Shown: positions 37,297 to 46,840, counted from the stretch's first letter. The stretch: DNA of 64,000 nucleotides from Phaeobacter porticola (GCF_001888185.1 NZ_CP016366.1:62001-126000), one strand, 5' to 3'. The notes: generated from the letters alone by a model not told the origin. Program-made: numbers and translations.

Positions 37297-37524
37297 AATG
37301 TCGGCAGTGATCTTCGAGTCCGGGGAAGCTCTCTCGCAAAGATCGCCCGCGAATTGGGCGTGACTGACTCTGCTGTCACCTTGGTGGGCAAGAGAATGTG
37401 CCGGTCTGCAAAGATCGAGCAGGCTTTGGCCGAGGCTTTACAAACTACGCCAGAGCAGCTTTTCCCAGATCTTTGCGAAAGAGGACAAAGAGCCCAGACT
37501 TCTGGGTTGCTGGATCGCAGCTAG
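37297..37524 (+). pseudogene. Ner-like winged-helix DNA-binding fragment
   Basis: The segment SSLAKIARELGVTDSAVTLV followed by GKRMCRSAKIEQALAEAL and TTPEQLFPDL is the Nlp/Ner-type DNA-binding domain of Mu-like phages and some chromosomal regulators. No convincing start is in this frame. A neighbouring frame has an ATG at 37298, so a frameshift near the N terminus is likely. The following 37525-37677 has no gene. Confidence 0.45.
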
Positions 37525-37677
37525 AGTCCGCTTTTGGGAAGTGAGAATTTCTGAACCGGTGAACACCGCCAATACTGGACTTTTACCAATTGGCAGTTGT
37601 CTGCCGTGCGGATTTCCTAAAGCGGACGTTGCTCAACGACGTTGAGGCGATCTTTTGGCTAAACGGTTGAGTGCTTT

Positions 37678-38460
37678 TCATTCACTTTGCAGATTTTGGC
37701 GTGCATCGTTTGACGCCTTGCGCATATTTCGCGCGAACAACGTGACATCGATTTCTGTCGCGATGAAGGTCGCGCCAATTTCGCGGCATTCTTGTTGCAA
37801 ACCCTGATCCAGCGTCAAAATGCCAGCGGCCTTGCCTGAGGCGACGATCTTTTCCATCGCTCCCAGTACGGCTGCTTTAACCTCAGCTGCGCCCGCCTGA
37901 CCAATGAAGCCCATATCTGCCGCCAAGTCGGAGGGGCCAATAAAGACGCCATCGAGTCCATCGACTTTCAGGATGTCATCAAGGGCCGCCATGCCTTTTT
38001 GGTTTTCGACTTGTGCCAGCAAACAGATTTCATCGCGCGCGGTGGTCAGATAGTCACCAATTGCGGCAAAATCAGACGCCCGTGCGAGGGCCGATCCAAC
38101 GCCGCGCGCACCGTGGGGGGGATATGTGACAGCATCGACGAGCTCTTGGGCTTGCTCAGCACTTTCGACCATCGGGATCAAAAGTGTCTGCGCACCCGCA
38201 TCAAGCAGCTGTTTGATGATCCAGCTTTCCCCAATCGGGGGGCGCACAACCGCATGACTGTCGCGCGCCGCAAGGACCTGTAGTTGTGCCACAATAGAGC
38301 GCAGATCGTTGGGGGCATGTTCGCCGTCAATCAACAGCCAATCGAACCCCACGCCAGCGCTTATTTCAGCGATATAGGGGTCGGCAAGGCCAAGCCAACA
38401 GCCGAGTTGCACTTCACCTTTTGTGATGGCGTGTTTGAATGGATTATGGGGGGCGGGCAT
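37678..38460 (-). CDS. hpaI: 4-hydroxy-2-oxoheptane-1,7-dioate aldolase HpaI
   Basis: HpaI cleaves the last C7 intermediate of the homoprotocatechuate pathway to pyruvate and succinate semialdehyde. The 260 residues show the class II HpcH/HpaI fold with the metal and base residues in LIDGEHAPND, QVENQKG and GPSDLAADMG. It is the last gene of the operon, 12 bases after hpaH. Succinate semialdehyde would be taken up by the SSADH encoded upstream in the same operon. Confidence 0.93.
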   Translation of the reverse strand: MPAPHNPFKHAITKGEVQLGCWLGLADPYIAEISAGVGFDWLLIDGEHAPNDLRSIVAQLQVLAARDSHAVVRPPIGESWIIKQLLDAGAQTLLIPMVESAEQAQELVDAVTYPPHGARGVGSALARASDFAAIGDYLTTARDEICLLAQVENQKGMAALDDILKVDGLDGVFIGPSDLAADMGFIGQAGAAEVKAAVLGAMEKIVASGKAAGILTLDQGLQQECREIGATFIATEIDVTLFARNMRKASNDARQNLQSE

Positions 38461-38472
38461 GATGTTGGTCCT

Positions 38473-39273
38473 TTAGGCGAATGAGATATCAACGTGGCCG
38501 AATGGGCCAAAGTCGGCGGTGATCTGGGCGCCAGGCGGGCATTCAACGGGGCGAATGAAACTACCCGAAAGGATGATCTGACCGGGTTCGATGCTTTGGC
38601 CATACTGCGCCATGCGGCGAGCAAGCCAAACCACGCTTTCAACCGGATCATTCAGCACCCCTGCCCCAAGGCCGGTTTCTTCCACCTCGCCGTTTCGCGA
38701 CGTGATGGCCCCGACCCAGCGCAGATCAAAGGCATCGATGGCGTGTTTCTGTGGGCCCAGCACAACACCCGCATTCGCGGCATTATCGCTGATGGTGTCA
38801 AAAACCTTACGCGTTTCCCCAGTCTGCGGGTCTGCGCGCAATATCCGCGTGTCGAGGATTTCAATAGAGGGCGCAACATAATCCGTCGCCGCAATCACAT
38901 CGTCACGGGTGACGTTGGCACCCCCCAAGGGGGACTTCAGCACAAACGCAATTTCGGCCTCGATCCGTGGTTGGATAAACCGACCCGCCGGCACAGTCGC
39001 GCCATGATCAAACGCCATGTCGTCAAACAAGATGCCACTGTCAGGGATATCGATGTTCAGCGCATATTGCATTGCCTTGGACGTCAGCCCGATTTTCCAG
39101 CCAATGACGCTGCGCCCCTCGGCCAGCTTTGCGCGGTAGATCGCGTTTTGGACGGCATAGGCATCGTCCATCCCCATTTCGGGATGGGTCTTGGTCAACA
39201 GCCCGATTTGTTCGCCCGAACTTTCGGCGTCCAACAGATCAGCGGCGGCCTGAGCATGATCTTGCGGAGTCAT
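38473..39273 (-). CDS. hpaH: 2-oxo-hept-4-ene-1,7-dioate hydratase HpaH
   Basis: The 266-residue protein belongs to the 2-hydroxypentadienoate hydratase (MhpD/HpaH) group of the FAH superfamily. Motifs include GWKIGLTSKAMQ, the metal-site acidic residues in PRIEAEIAFVL, and the terminal FGPFGHVDISFA. It hydrates the dienoate before aldol cleavage. The start overlaps hpaG by four bases. Confidence 0.92.
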   Translation of the reverse strand: MTPQDHAQAAADLLDAESSGEQIGLLTKTHPEMGMDDAYAVQNAIYRAKLAEGRSVIGWKIGLTSKAMQYALNIDIPDSGILFDDMAFDHGATVPAGRFIQPRIEAEIAFVLKSPLGGANVTRDDVIAATDYVAPSIEILDTRILRADPQTGETRKVFDTISDNAANAGVVLGPQKHAIDAFDLRWVGAITSRNGEVEETGLGAGVLNDPVESVVWLARRMAQYGQSIEPGQIILSGSFIRPVECPPGAQITADFGPFGHVDISFA

Positions 39274-40124
39274 AGGCGTTCGTCCTCGACGGAATTACGC
39301 AGGGTGCCGATGCCGTTCACCTCAACCTCAACCACGTCACCGGGCTTGAGGTATTGCGGTGGGTCAAGACGCGCGCCGGACCCCGTAGGTGTGCCTGTGA
39401 CGATGATATCGCCGGGTTGAAGCGTCATGAACGTCGAGATGTACTCGATTTCACGGCGGATCGGATGCATCATACGGGACAGCACATCGTCTTGGCGAAC
39501 CTCGCCGTTCACCCGTGTGATGATACGCGCATCATCAAGCTGGCTGGCATCGGTGAACGGAACCAGCCACGGGCCAATCGCGCCCGATTTGTCCCAGTTC
39601 TTGCCCTGCGTGACGTTGAATTTCGCGTGACGCACCCAGTCGCGGATCGTGCCTTCGTTGCAGAGCGTCAGCGCGGCGATGTGGTCGTAAGCATCGTCTT
39701 GGCTGATGCGGCGGCCCGTCTTGCCGATAACAATCGCGACCTCGCCTTCGTAATCCAGTGTTTCGTTTTCAGGTGGGCGGATCAACGGGCGATTATGGCC
39801 GGTGAACCCGCTGGCAAAGCGTGGGAACAGGGACATGTATTTCGGCTGCTCGGACCCGTCTTTGTATTCGGCGTTGCGATCGGGGAAGTTCACGCCGACG
39901 CACAGGATACGCGGAGCATTGGGCAGCACCATTTCATATTCGAACTCCGAGTGCGTGGCAGGCTTGCCTTGGGCAGCCTTTTCCAACGCGTCGAACCCAC
40001 TCGCCTGAATCACATCCAGCAGGGTCGGCCACTGCGGAAAATCACCGTTTAGGGCAATCATGCCACCGTCAGTCACGGCCCCGTAAAAGGTTTCTCCATT
40101 TACGGTGTACGTCGCGTATTTCAT
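39270..40124 (-). CDS. hpaG: HpaG-like FAH-family decarboxylase/isomerase (single-domain)
   Basis: The 284-residue fumarylacetoacetate-hydrolase fold protein has the metal-site acidic residues in LDYEGEVAIVIGKTGRR and the TGTPTGSG motif. In E. coli, HpaG is a two-domain protein of about 430 residues that decarboxylates and isomerises 5-oxopent-3-ene-1,2,5-tricarboxylate. This one has a single domain, so it either dimerises for both steps or performs one of them. ATG 40124 overlaps the preceding stop (ATGA). Confidence 0.85.
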   Translation of the reverse strand: MKYATYTVNGETFYGAVTDGGMIALNGDFPQWPTLLDVIQASGFDALEKAAQGKPATHSEFEYEMVLPNAPRILCVGVNFPDRNAEYKDGSEQPKYMSLFPRFASGFTGHNRPLIRPPENETLDYEGEVAIVIGKTGRRISQDDAYDHIAALTLCNEGTIRDWVRHAKFNVTQGKNWDKSGAIGPWLVPFTDASQLDDARIITRVNGEVRQDDVLSRMMHPIRREIEYISTFMTLQPGDIIVTGTPTGSGARLDPPQYLKPGDVVEVEVNGIGTLRNSVEDERL

Positions 40125-41518
40125 TGAATTTGCTCCCAAACTTCTTGAATGACGGCATGGGCCATCATCACATCATCACGTGTTGTATCGAATTGGCCCA
40201 CTTGGAACCGGATGATTTTGCGGCCCTGAAACGCACCTTGCGTTAGGTAAATACGCCCGTCATCGTTCAGCGCATCCACCAGCCGTTGTTGCGTCGCATC
40301 ATCACCGGGGCAGCGGAACGAAAACAAGCTCAGGATCGGGTCGGTTGTGATCTCAAACTCGTCCAATTCGCGGATCGCCTCGCATAATTCTTGCGCCCAA
40401 GCGACGTGATTTCTGATGCGACTGCGCAACCCTTCAAGCCCGTAGGAGCGCAGCAGGAACCAGATTTTCAACGCACGGAACCGACGCCCAAGCGGGATCG
40501 TCCACTCAGAATAATTGGTCACAATGTCCCCCGTGGTCTTCAGATACTCGGGTTCGATTTTCAGTGTGTTCAACTGCGGCGTCGCATCGCGCAGGAACTG
40601 GATCGAACAGTCAAACTGCGCGCCAAGCCATTTGTGCGGGTTGAACACGATGCTGTCGAACCCGTCGACGTCATCCCAGAACTCGGCCCTGAATTCAGGG
40701 CAGATCATCGCAGAGCCGGCCCAAGCTGCATCAAGGTGTGTGTAAAGATCGTGCGCCTTTGCTACCGCCAAAATCGGGCCCAGATCGTCAGACCCACCGA
40801 TGCCCGTCCCGCCTGTGATGGCAATGATCCCGGCGGGCGTATGGCCTGCGGCAATATCCGCCACGATAGCGGCGTCCAATGCGCCCGCGTCCATCCCAAA
40901 GCGCGCACCCTCACCGGGGATTTTCACCAGATTGGCCTGCCCGATCCCGGAAACCCAGCACGCGCGGTCAATCGATGAATGAACCTGATCGGAACAGTAA
41001 ATACGCAGATGCCCCTTGCCGGATAGCCCGTCCATGTTGCCTGTGTATCCCGTCGCGCGTTCGCGCATTGTCAGCACCGCAGACAGGGTCGCCGACGACG
41101 CGCTGTCTTGGATAACGCCGGTGAACCCGTCCGCCAGCCCAAGGGCTTGGCGCAACCAATCCACCATCACGCCTTCGACCTCGGTCGCGGCGGGGGATGT
41201 TTGCCACAACATGCATTGCGCGGCGACTGAGTTGACCAGTTGTTCAGCCAGCATTGAGGGAGGTGCCGCGTTGGCCGGGAAATACGCAAAGAACCGCGGG
41301 TGCTGCCAGTGGGTCATGCCGGGCATCACGATGGATTCAAAATCTTCCAAAATCGCAGACATATCCTCGCCTGCCTCAGGCGGGGTCACCTGCAACTGCG
41401 CGCCAATACCCCCAACAGCGGTTCGGGCACGCACGGGGCGATCACGCAGCGTTTTGTGATACTGCGCGCTCCAATCCGAAATGTGTTTACCCCAATGGGC
41501 GAATTCGTCCCAATCCAT
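40121..41518 (-). CDS. Aromatic-L-amino-acid decarboxylase-like PLP enzyme
   Basis: The 465-residue group II decarboxylase has the PLP lysine Lys296 in FNPHKWLG, Asp263 in HLDAAWAG and the N-terminal HPRFFAYFPANA segment typical of DOPA, tyrosine or tryptophan decarboxylases. It would form dopamine or tyramine from the amino acid. Its place inside the homoprotocatechuate operon (three bases after the SSADH and overlapping hpaG) strongly suggests that an aromatic amino acid such as DOPA or tyrosine is one entry substrate. This gene is not part of the standard E. coli hpa operon. Confidence 0.88.
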   Translation of the reverse strand: MDWDEFAHWGKHISDWSAQYHKTLRDRPVRARTAVGGIGAQLQVTPPEAGEDMSAILEDFESIVMPGMTHWQHPRFFAYFPANAAPPSMLAEQLVNSVAAQCMLWQTSPAATEVEGVMVDWLRQALGLADGFTGVIQDSASSATLSAVLTMRERATGYTGNMDGLSGKGHLRIYCSDQVHSSIDRACWVSGIGQANLVKIPGEGARFGMDAGALDAAIVADIAAGHTPAGIIAITGGTGIGGSDDLGPILAVAKAHDLYTHLDAAWAGSAMICPEFRAEFWDDVDGFDSIVFNPHKWLGAQFDCSIQFLRDATPQLNTLKIEPEYLKTTGDIVTNYSEWTIPLGRRFRALKIWFLLRSYGLEGLRSRIRNHVAWAQELCEAIRELDEFEITTDPILSLFSFRCPGDDATQQRLVDALNDDGRIYLTQGAFQGRKIIRFQVGQFDTTRDDVMMAHAVIQEVWEQIQ

Positions 41519-41521
41519 GCC

Positions 41522-42991
41522 TTACTCCTCCGCCTCAATCCCACCCATGCAGATGTATTTGATTTCCATGAAATCATCGAGCCCGTGACGCGACCCTTCT
41601 CTGCCAAGGCCGGAGGCTTTGACCCCGCCAAATGGCGCCTCGGCTGTGGAAATCAGGCCTGTGTTCACACCAACCATGCCGTAGTCCAAGCCCTCGGACA
41701 CGCGCCAAACTCGCGCGTGATTTGTGCTGTAGAAATACGATGCAAGGCCGAATTCCGTGTCGTTGGCGGCGTTTACGACCTCTGCCTCGGTTTCGAATTT
41801 GAACAACGGCGCAACGGGCCCGAAGGTTTCTTCGGTCGCGACGGCCATGTCCTCGCTCACCCCTGTAAGGATGGTTGGTTCAAAGAATGTGCCACCCATC
41901 TCGTGCGTCTTGCCGCCCAGCGTGACAGTCGCGCCCTTGGCTGTCGCATCCGCGATATGATCGCTGACTTTGGCGATCGCTGCGGTGTTGATCATAGGGC
42001 CGAATACGATCCCTTCGTCAAAACCGTTTCCGGTGGGCAGGGTCGCGACTTTCGTGGCGAGCTTTTGCGCAAAGGCATCATAGACGCCAGCCTGCACGTA
42101 AATACGATTGGCGCAGACGCAAGTCTGCCCATTGTTGCGAAATTTTGCGATCACGGCGCCCTCGACAGCGGCATCAAGATCGGCGTCATCGAACACGATA
42201 AACGGCGCGTTGCCGCCCAGTTCCAAACCCAGTTTCTTGATCGTCGGCGCGCATTGCGCATAGAGCTTTGCGCCAACGCCCGTCGACCCCGTGAAGGTCA
42301 GCTTACGTACGCTTGGGCTGTCGGTCATGACTTTGCCGATGGTTGCAGCGTCGCCTGTGATAACAGAGAATAAGCCGCTCGGCAGGCCTGCTTCTTCGGC
42401 CAAAATGGCCATTGCGATGGCCGAGAATGGCGTCAATTCGGATGGCTTCAGAACCATCGCGCATCCGGCCGCAAATGCGGGTGCCGCTTTGCGGGCGATC
42501 ATGGCATTGGGGAAATTCCATGGCGTGATCGCCGCGACCACGCCAATGGGTTGTTTGACGGACAGAATGCGTTTGTCAGGTGCATGGCCCGGTGTGATCT
42601 CGCCATAGGCGCGGCGGGCCTCCTCGGCGAACCATTCGATGAAGGATGCGCCATAGGTCACCTCGCCCTTGGCTTCTGCCAGCGGTTTGCCCTGCTCTGC
42701 GGTCAGGATGCGGCCAAGATCGTCTTGATTGGCCATCATCAGGTCAAACCAACGGCGCAACACAGTGCTGCGGTCTTTCGCGGTGCGTGCGGCCCACGCT
42801 TTTTGGGCCACCTGTGCCGCGTCTATCGCTTGGGTCGTTTCCGCCGCGCCGAGATTTGGCACAAATCCGAGCGCCTCGCCGGTGGCCGGATTTGTCACTT
42901 CAATCCCGCCGCCATCCGCTTCGATCCAACGGCCCCCAACGGGGGCCGCCTGACGCAACAGATCACGGTTCTTCAAACCCAAATCCATCAT
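41522..42991 (-). CDS. Succinate-semialdehyde dehydrogenase (NAD(P))
   Basis: The 489 residues show ITPWNFPNAMIARK, FTGSTGVGAK, LELGGNAPF (Glu base) and GQTCVCANR (catalytic Cys). They are closely similar to the dehydrogenase at 13962-15410. In this operon it should oxidise the succinate semialdehyde released by HpaI and feed succinate to the TCA cycle. The ATG overlaps the stop of the dioxygenase gene (ATGA). Confidence 0.9.
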   Translation of the reverse strand: MMDLGLKNRDLLRQAAPVGGRWIEADGGGIEVTNPATGEALGFVPNLGAAETTQAIDAAQVAQKAWAARTAKDRSTVLRRWFDLMMANQDDLGRILTAEQGKPLAEAKGEVTYGASFIEWFAEEARRAYGEITPGHAPDKRILSVKQPIGVVAAITPWNFPNAMIARKAAPAFAAGCAMVLKPSELTPFSAIAMAILAEEAGLPSGLFSVITGDAATIGKVMTDSPSVRKLTFTGSTGVGAKLYAQCAPTIKKLGLELGGNAPFIVFDDADLDAAVEGAVIAKFRNNGQTCVCANRIYVQAGVYDAFAQKLATKVATLPTGNGFDEGIVFGPMINTAAIAKVSDHIADATAKGATVTLGGKTHEMGGTFFEPTILTGVSEDMAVATEETFGPVAPLFKFETEAEVVNAANDTEFGLASYFYSTNHARVWRVSEGLDYGMVGVNTGLISTAEAPFGGVKASGLGREGSRHGLDDFMEIKYICMGGIEAEE

Positions 42992-43971
42992 GGTGCGATG
43001 ATCGGGCTGGCTTTGATCTCGGAGACCTTCTGATCAACACCAACAAACGGCGTGCCATGTTTGAACCAGCTTTCCGGTGCCGCAGCCCCCCAAAGAGTCT
43101 GACGCTGCGGGTCCTGCAAGTCCCATTTGATCGGCTCAAGATCAGGGTCAACCGTCTGATAATCCGAGCAATAAATCTCAATCCGGTGACCATCCGGGTC
43201 GAGGACATAGAGGAAGAACGCGTTGGAAATGCCGTGGCGGCCGGGCCCGCGTTCGATGTTGTCGACGTAGCCTGTTGTGGCCATCAGATCGAGCAGGTCG
43301 ATGATGTTAAGCGGTGTCGGCACCCAGAAGGCAACGTGGTGCATCCGCGGCCCCGTGCCGTTGGTGAACGCCATATCATGCACGCCACCCTTGCGGTGCA
43401 TCCATGCGGCCCACAGCTTCTTGCTGTCGTCATCCTCGGTGTATTCCGTCACGCGGAACCCGAAATCGCTGTAGAAATCAACGGAGGCATCCACGTCGTG
43501 GCTAAAGCAGTTGAAGTGATCGATCCGCAGCGGCTTTACACCGCGGTACAGCGCATATTTCTGATGGATCGGCGCGAGGCGATCCATCTTGTGATAGAAT
43601 TCCAGCGGAATGCCCATGTTGTCTGACGTCAGCAAGGTGCGGCCTTGAAAGGGGCGTTCGACCCAGGATGTCGGGCGGCCTTTACCCTTGAAATAGGCCT
43701 CTGCGCGGTCCAGGTCAGCCTCATCAAAGGTTTTGAAACCCATGACCTCAACCGTGCCCGGCTGGTCGGATTTTTGCAAAATGATGCAGTGGTGGCCGCG
43801 TTCTTCCATCGCCCGCAGATAGACGTGGCTTTCGGATTCGTCCGTGATCTGAAGGCCGATGATCTCAGTGTAAAACGTGCGCGACGCGGCAAGGTCTTTC
43901 ACGTTCAAACACACATGGCTGAGGCGGATCGTGTTGAAATCGGGGTATAGATTTGGTGCGGGAACTGGCAT
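42988..43971 (-). CDS. Homoprotocatechuate 2,3-dioxygenase, type I (VOC fold)
   Basis: The 327 residues from ATG 43971 (AGGAG upstream) form two VOC modules as in Brevibacterium fuscum HPCD. The iron ligands are His152 (DHFN), His212 (RMHHVAF) and Glu265 (RIEIY). The active-site acid/base His198 (VHDMA) is also present, matching the B. fuscum ligands by position. It cleaves 3,4-dihydroxyphenylacetate between carbons 2 and 3 to CHMS. A second, unrelated enzyme for the same step is encoded ten bases upstream. Confidence 0.88.
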   Translation of the reverse strand: MPVPAPNLYPDFNTIRLSHVCLNVKDLAASRTFYTEIIGLQITDESESHVYLRAMEERGHHCIILQKSDQPGTVEVMGFKTFDEADLDRAEAYFKGKGRPTSWVERPFQGRTLLTSDNMGIPLEFYHKMDRLAPIHQKYALYRGVKPLRIDHFNCFSHDVDASVDFYSDFGFRVTEYTEDDDSKKLWAAWMHRKGGVHDMAFTNGTGPRMHHVAFWVPTPLNIIDLLDLMATTGYVDNIERGPGRHGISNAFFLYVLDPDGHRIEIYCSDYQTVDPDLEPIKWDLQDPQRQTLWGAAAPESWFKHGTPFVGVDQKVSEIKASPIIAP

Positions 43972-43981
43972 TTCAAGTCTC

Positions 43982-44836
43982 CTATTGAACGGGGAAGATG
44001 ACATTCGTCTGGCCAGTGCCAGAGGACGGGAAGTATTCGGTCACGACTTCGCATTTTGCATCGTAGCTATCCCAACCGAGCGCGCCATAGAGCATCGCGG
44101 TGTCATGCATCGAGCCTTCGCCACAGCAGAATTCGGCGTATTCCCCCAGCATCTTGAGGAAGGTCGCATGATCGCCGCGCTGCCACATGTCCAGCACGTG
44201 CAGATCCATCTGGCGGTTAAACTCCGAACTGATCGTGAACGTGCCGTTGTTGGCGGCGTAGTCCTTGTTCGGCCAGATTTTGTGGCTGAGAGAGCCGGAC
44301 GCAACGAGAAGCACCTTACAGTCTGACGCTTCAACGGCGGCGCGGATCGCTTCGCCGACAATGCGGCTTTCGTCATGGCCGTGCACCGTGCACCACGCAG
44401 CGACCGACACGACCTTCATGTCGTGGGCGCGCGACATAAACCGCATCGGAACAAGCGTGCCGTATTCCAGCTCAAGACTGTCCAGCTTGTGGGACAATGT
44501 GTAGGCGCCGCGCTCTGACGCCTCTTTGGCAATCGCGTCCCCTAGATCCGGGTTACCTTCATAGGCATAGGGCATGTTCTGGATGAACTGCGGGAATTCG
44601 TTGGATGTAAACAGCCCTTCGAACCGGTTGTTGGCGTTGATGTGAAAGCCGGCATTGATGACCCAGTGGGTATCAAGGATCACAATCGTGTCGGCCCCTA
44701 GCTCTTTGGCACGGCGTGCGATTTCAAAGTGACCGTCAATGGCGCTCTGGCGCTTGCCCTTAACCGGGCCGTCCTGTTCGGACATCAGCATTGTCGGCAC
44801 ATGGGTGCACTTGGCGGCAAGAACGATCTCTCCCAT
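43982..44836 (-). CDS. hpaD: 3,4-dihydroxyphenylacetate 2,3-dioxygenase, type III (LigB fold, HpaD)
   Basis: The 284 residues follow E. coli HpaD almost throughout: AAKCTHVPTM near the start, AIDGHFEIARR, DTHWVINAGFHINA, EYGTLVPMRFM, ASGSLSHKIW, EFNRQMD and CGEGSMHDTAMLYGALGWD. The His/Glu metal site of LigB-type extradiol dioxygenases lies within the THVPTM, DTHW and SLSH segments. The gene begins in a TGATG overlap with hpaE. It duplicates the reaction of the neighbouring VOC-type enzyme. Confidence 0.93.
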   Translation of the reverse strand: MGEIVLAAKCTHVPTMLMSEQDGPVKGKRQSAIDGHFEIARRAKELGADTIVILDTHWVINAGFHINANNRFEGLFTSNEFPQFIQNMPYAYEGNPDLGDAIAKEASERGAYTLSHKLDSLELEYGTLVPMRFMSRAHDMKVVSVAAWCTVHGHDESRIVGEAIRAAVEASDCKVLLVASGSLSHKIWPNKDYAANNGTFTISSEFNRQMDLHVLDMWQRGDHATFLKMLGEYAEFCCGEGSMHDTAMLYGALGWDSYDAKCEVVTEYFPSSGTGQTNVIFPVQ

Positions 44837-46347
44837 CAGAGGGCTCCTAACTTGGTGATTTTATGTTGTCCGGTGGCAAAGCCGATGTGTTTTTGTTCCA
44901 TGTAGAACTCAAACGACCAGTCACCGCCGTCGCGCCCGATGCCACTGGCTTTGACGCCGCCAAACGGCGTGGGCAGGTGGCGGACGTTTTCGGAGTTGAC
45001 CCAGATCATGCCAGCCTCAAGGGCTTCGGTGAAGCGTAACGCGCGGGTCAGATCGTTGGTCCAGACATAGCCGGTGAGGCCGTAATCAATGTCGTTGGCC
45101 ATTTCCAAGGCTTCTTCTTCCGTGGAAAACGGGATGGACGTCAGCACTGGGCCAAAGATCTCCTCTTGGGCGATACGCATCTGGTTGTTGGCGCCCGTAA
45201 ACAGCGTCGGGCGGATGAAATACCCCTCGTCCCCGACCGTTACACCGCCTGCGGCCACTGTCGCGCCGTCTTCTTTGGCGATGTCAAAATAGCTGGTGAC
45301 TTTGTTGAAGTGTTCCTCAGTCACCAAAGGCCCGATTTCCGTCGCTGGGTCTAGCGGGTGGCCAACTTTGATATTGTTGACGCGGGCGACCAGTTTTGCC
45401 TCGAATTCCTCGCGGATCGTATCTTGGATCAGCAGGCGCGACGATGATGTGCAGCGCTCGCCATTGATCGAATAGATCATGAAGATCACAGCATCCAAAG
45501 CGCGGTCCAGATCGGCATCTTCAAACACAATGACGGGGTTCTTGCCACCGAGTTCAAGGTGGTTCCGCTTAAGTGTATCCGCCCCCTGCTTGGTGATCAG
45601 CGAACCTGTACGGCTTTCCCCGACAAAGGCAATCGCCTTAATCTTGGGATGTTCGCAAAGTGCCTTACCTGCCCCTTCGCCAAACCCGTTGACGGTATTG
45701 AGGACGCCAGGCGGCAGGCCTGCCTCTTCGGCGATCTCAACCAACAACCGTGCGGTCAGCGGCGACGCTTCGGCAGGTTTGTGAACAACAGTGCAGCCCG
45801 CTGCGAGCGCCGGTGCAATCTTCCACGTGGACAGCATAAACGGTGTGTTCCACGGTGTGATAACACCAACTGGCCCGATTGGTTTACGCGTTGTGACATT
45901 CATAAGCGTCGCCGATTGCAACTGCTGACCGTCGCGGGCCTGAACGACCTGATCTGCGAAGTAGCGGAAGTTTTCGGCGCCACGCAGTGCTGCTTTGGAC
46001 ATAAACTTGTACGTCTGGCCCGTATCCCAACATTCACACAGTGCGATTTCTTCAGCGCGGGCCTCAATGCCATCGGCCACTCGGATCAAGATTTTCTTAC
46101 GCTCAAGCGCGGGCATATCGCGCCACGCGGCAAAGGCATCATGGGCCGCATTGGCCGCAACATCGATGTCCGCTGCGGTACCGTGCGCGACGTCACAAAT
46201 GACGGATTTATCGACGGGTGAGGTGTTCTGAAACACGCCATCTGCGCCAGCCACGTCCTGCCCCGCAATCCGGTTCAGGATGCCGGTCTTGCGGGGCCTT
46301 TCCAAAAAACCGTCCAGCTTGGCAATGTTGTCATTGAGTGCAGTCAT
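44836..46347 (-). CDS. hpaE: 5-carboxymethyl-2-hydroxymuconate semialdehyde dehydrogenase HpaE
   Basis: This 503-residue aldehyde dehydrogenase has [41 protein letters not shown] and the catalytic Cys in [10 protein letters not shown], features of the HpaE/HpcC group. It oxidises the ring-cleavage semialdehyde to the dicarboxylate. The start overlaps hpaF by four bases. Confidence 0.93.
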   Translation of the reverse strand: MTALNDNIAKLDGFLERPRKTGILNRIAGQDVAGADGVFQNTSPVDKSVICDVAHGTAADIDVAANAAHDAFAAWRDMPALERKKILIRVADGIEARAEEIALCECWDTGQTYKFMSKAALRGAENFRYFADQVVQARDGQQLQSATLMNVTTRKPIGPVGVITPWNTPFMLSTWKIAPALAAGCTVVHKPAEASPLTARLLVEIAEEAGLPPGVLNTVNGFGEGAGKALCEHPKIKAIAFVGESRTGSLITKQGADTLKRNHLELGGKNPVIVFEDADLDRALDAVIFMIYSINGERCTSSSRLLIQDTIREEFEAKLVARVNNIKVGHPLDPATEIGPLVTEEHFNKVTSYFDIAKEDGATVAAGGVTVGDEGYFIRPTLFTGANNQMRIAQEEIFGPVLTSIPFSTEEEALEMANDIDYGLTGYVWTNDLTRALRFTEALEAGMIWVNSENVRHLPTPFGGVKASGIGRDGGDWSFEFYMEQKHIGFATGQHKITKLGAL

Positions 46348-46733
46348 GAGGGATCCTCCAGGTGATCGCGAACGGTGCCGAATTTCGGCGACAGATCGGC
46401 ATTGATGTCGCGCATCTCGGCAGAGAGCGCGATTGAACGGGTGGCCAGCGTCGGGGCCATGAAATCTTTGAGTGCCGCAAAGACACGCGTGATGGCATCG
46501 CGCTTCACATCGTCCGCGCGGCCTTCGCGCAGGCGCACTGATAGGTCGATGAAGCCATGTTTCGGGTCGCCGTCCGCCATTGCAAAGTGATCAACGCGGG
46601 TCGCCCGCACCCGGATGCCAGCCATGGGAAACGTGTCGATCGCCGCCGCTTCAGCGCGGATCGCCTCGCACAATGCAGCCATATCTACGACGTCCTCAAG
46701 GTTGGCTGAGTATTCGATATGGAAGTGAGGCAC
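46344..46733 (-). CDS. hpaF: 5-carboxymethyl-2-hydroxymuconate delta-isomerase HpaF
   Basis: The 129-residue tautomerase-family isomerase has the N-terminal MPHFHIEYSANLED in which Pro2 acts as base after removal of Met. It is the first gene of the operon. A perfect 12-bp palindrome lies ten bases upstream of its start, well placed for repression by the divergent hpaR. Confidence 0.92.
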   Translation of the reverse strand: MPHFHIEYSANLEDVVDMAALCEAIRAEAAAIDTFPMAGIRVRATRVDHFAMADGDPKHGFIDLSVRLREGRADDVKRDAITRVFAALKDFMAPTLATRSIALSAEMRDINADLSPKFGTVRDHLEDPS

Positions 46734-46742
46734 GGCATTTCC

Positions 46743-46754
46743 TTAACATGTTAA
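46743..46754. promoter_or_regulatory. HpaR operator candidate
   Basis: TTAACATGTTAA is a perfect palindrome between the divergent hpaF and hpaR genes. On the plus strand TTGTTG (from 46756) and TATCAT (spacing 16) form a possible hpaR promoter that overlaps its edge. MarR-family repressors bind such palindromes; that HpaR binds this one is inferred. Confidence 0.6.
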
Positions 46755-46840
46755 TTGTTGCCAAGTTAAATAATGCTATCATGCGTTGTCAACACCCTTC
46801 TTGCAGTGCATTTGAAGGGGATAGAAGATTTGAGGCCAAC

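Noticed and set aside
35040-37640. Recurring short motif resembling CCCGAAAGCGGAC near 35070, 37250, 37530 and 37620
   Set aside because: The copies differ too much in sequence, orientation and spacing to call a defined repeat family by eye.
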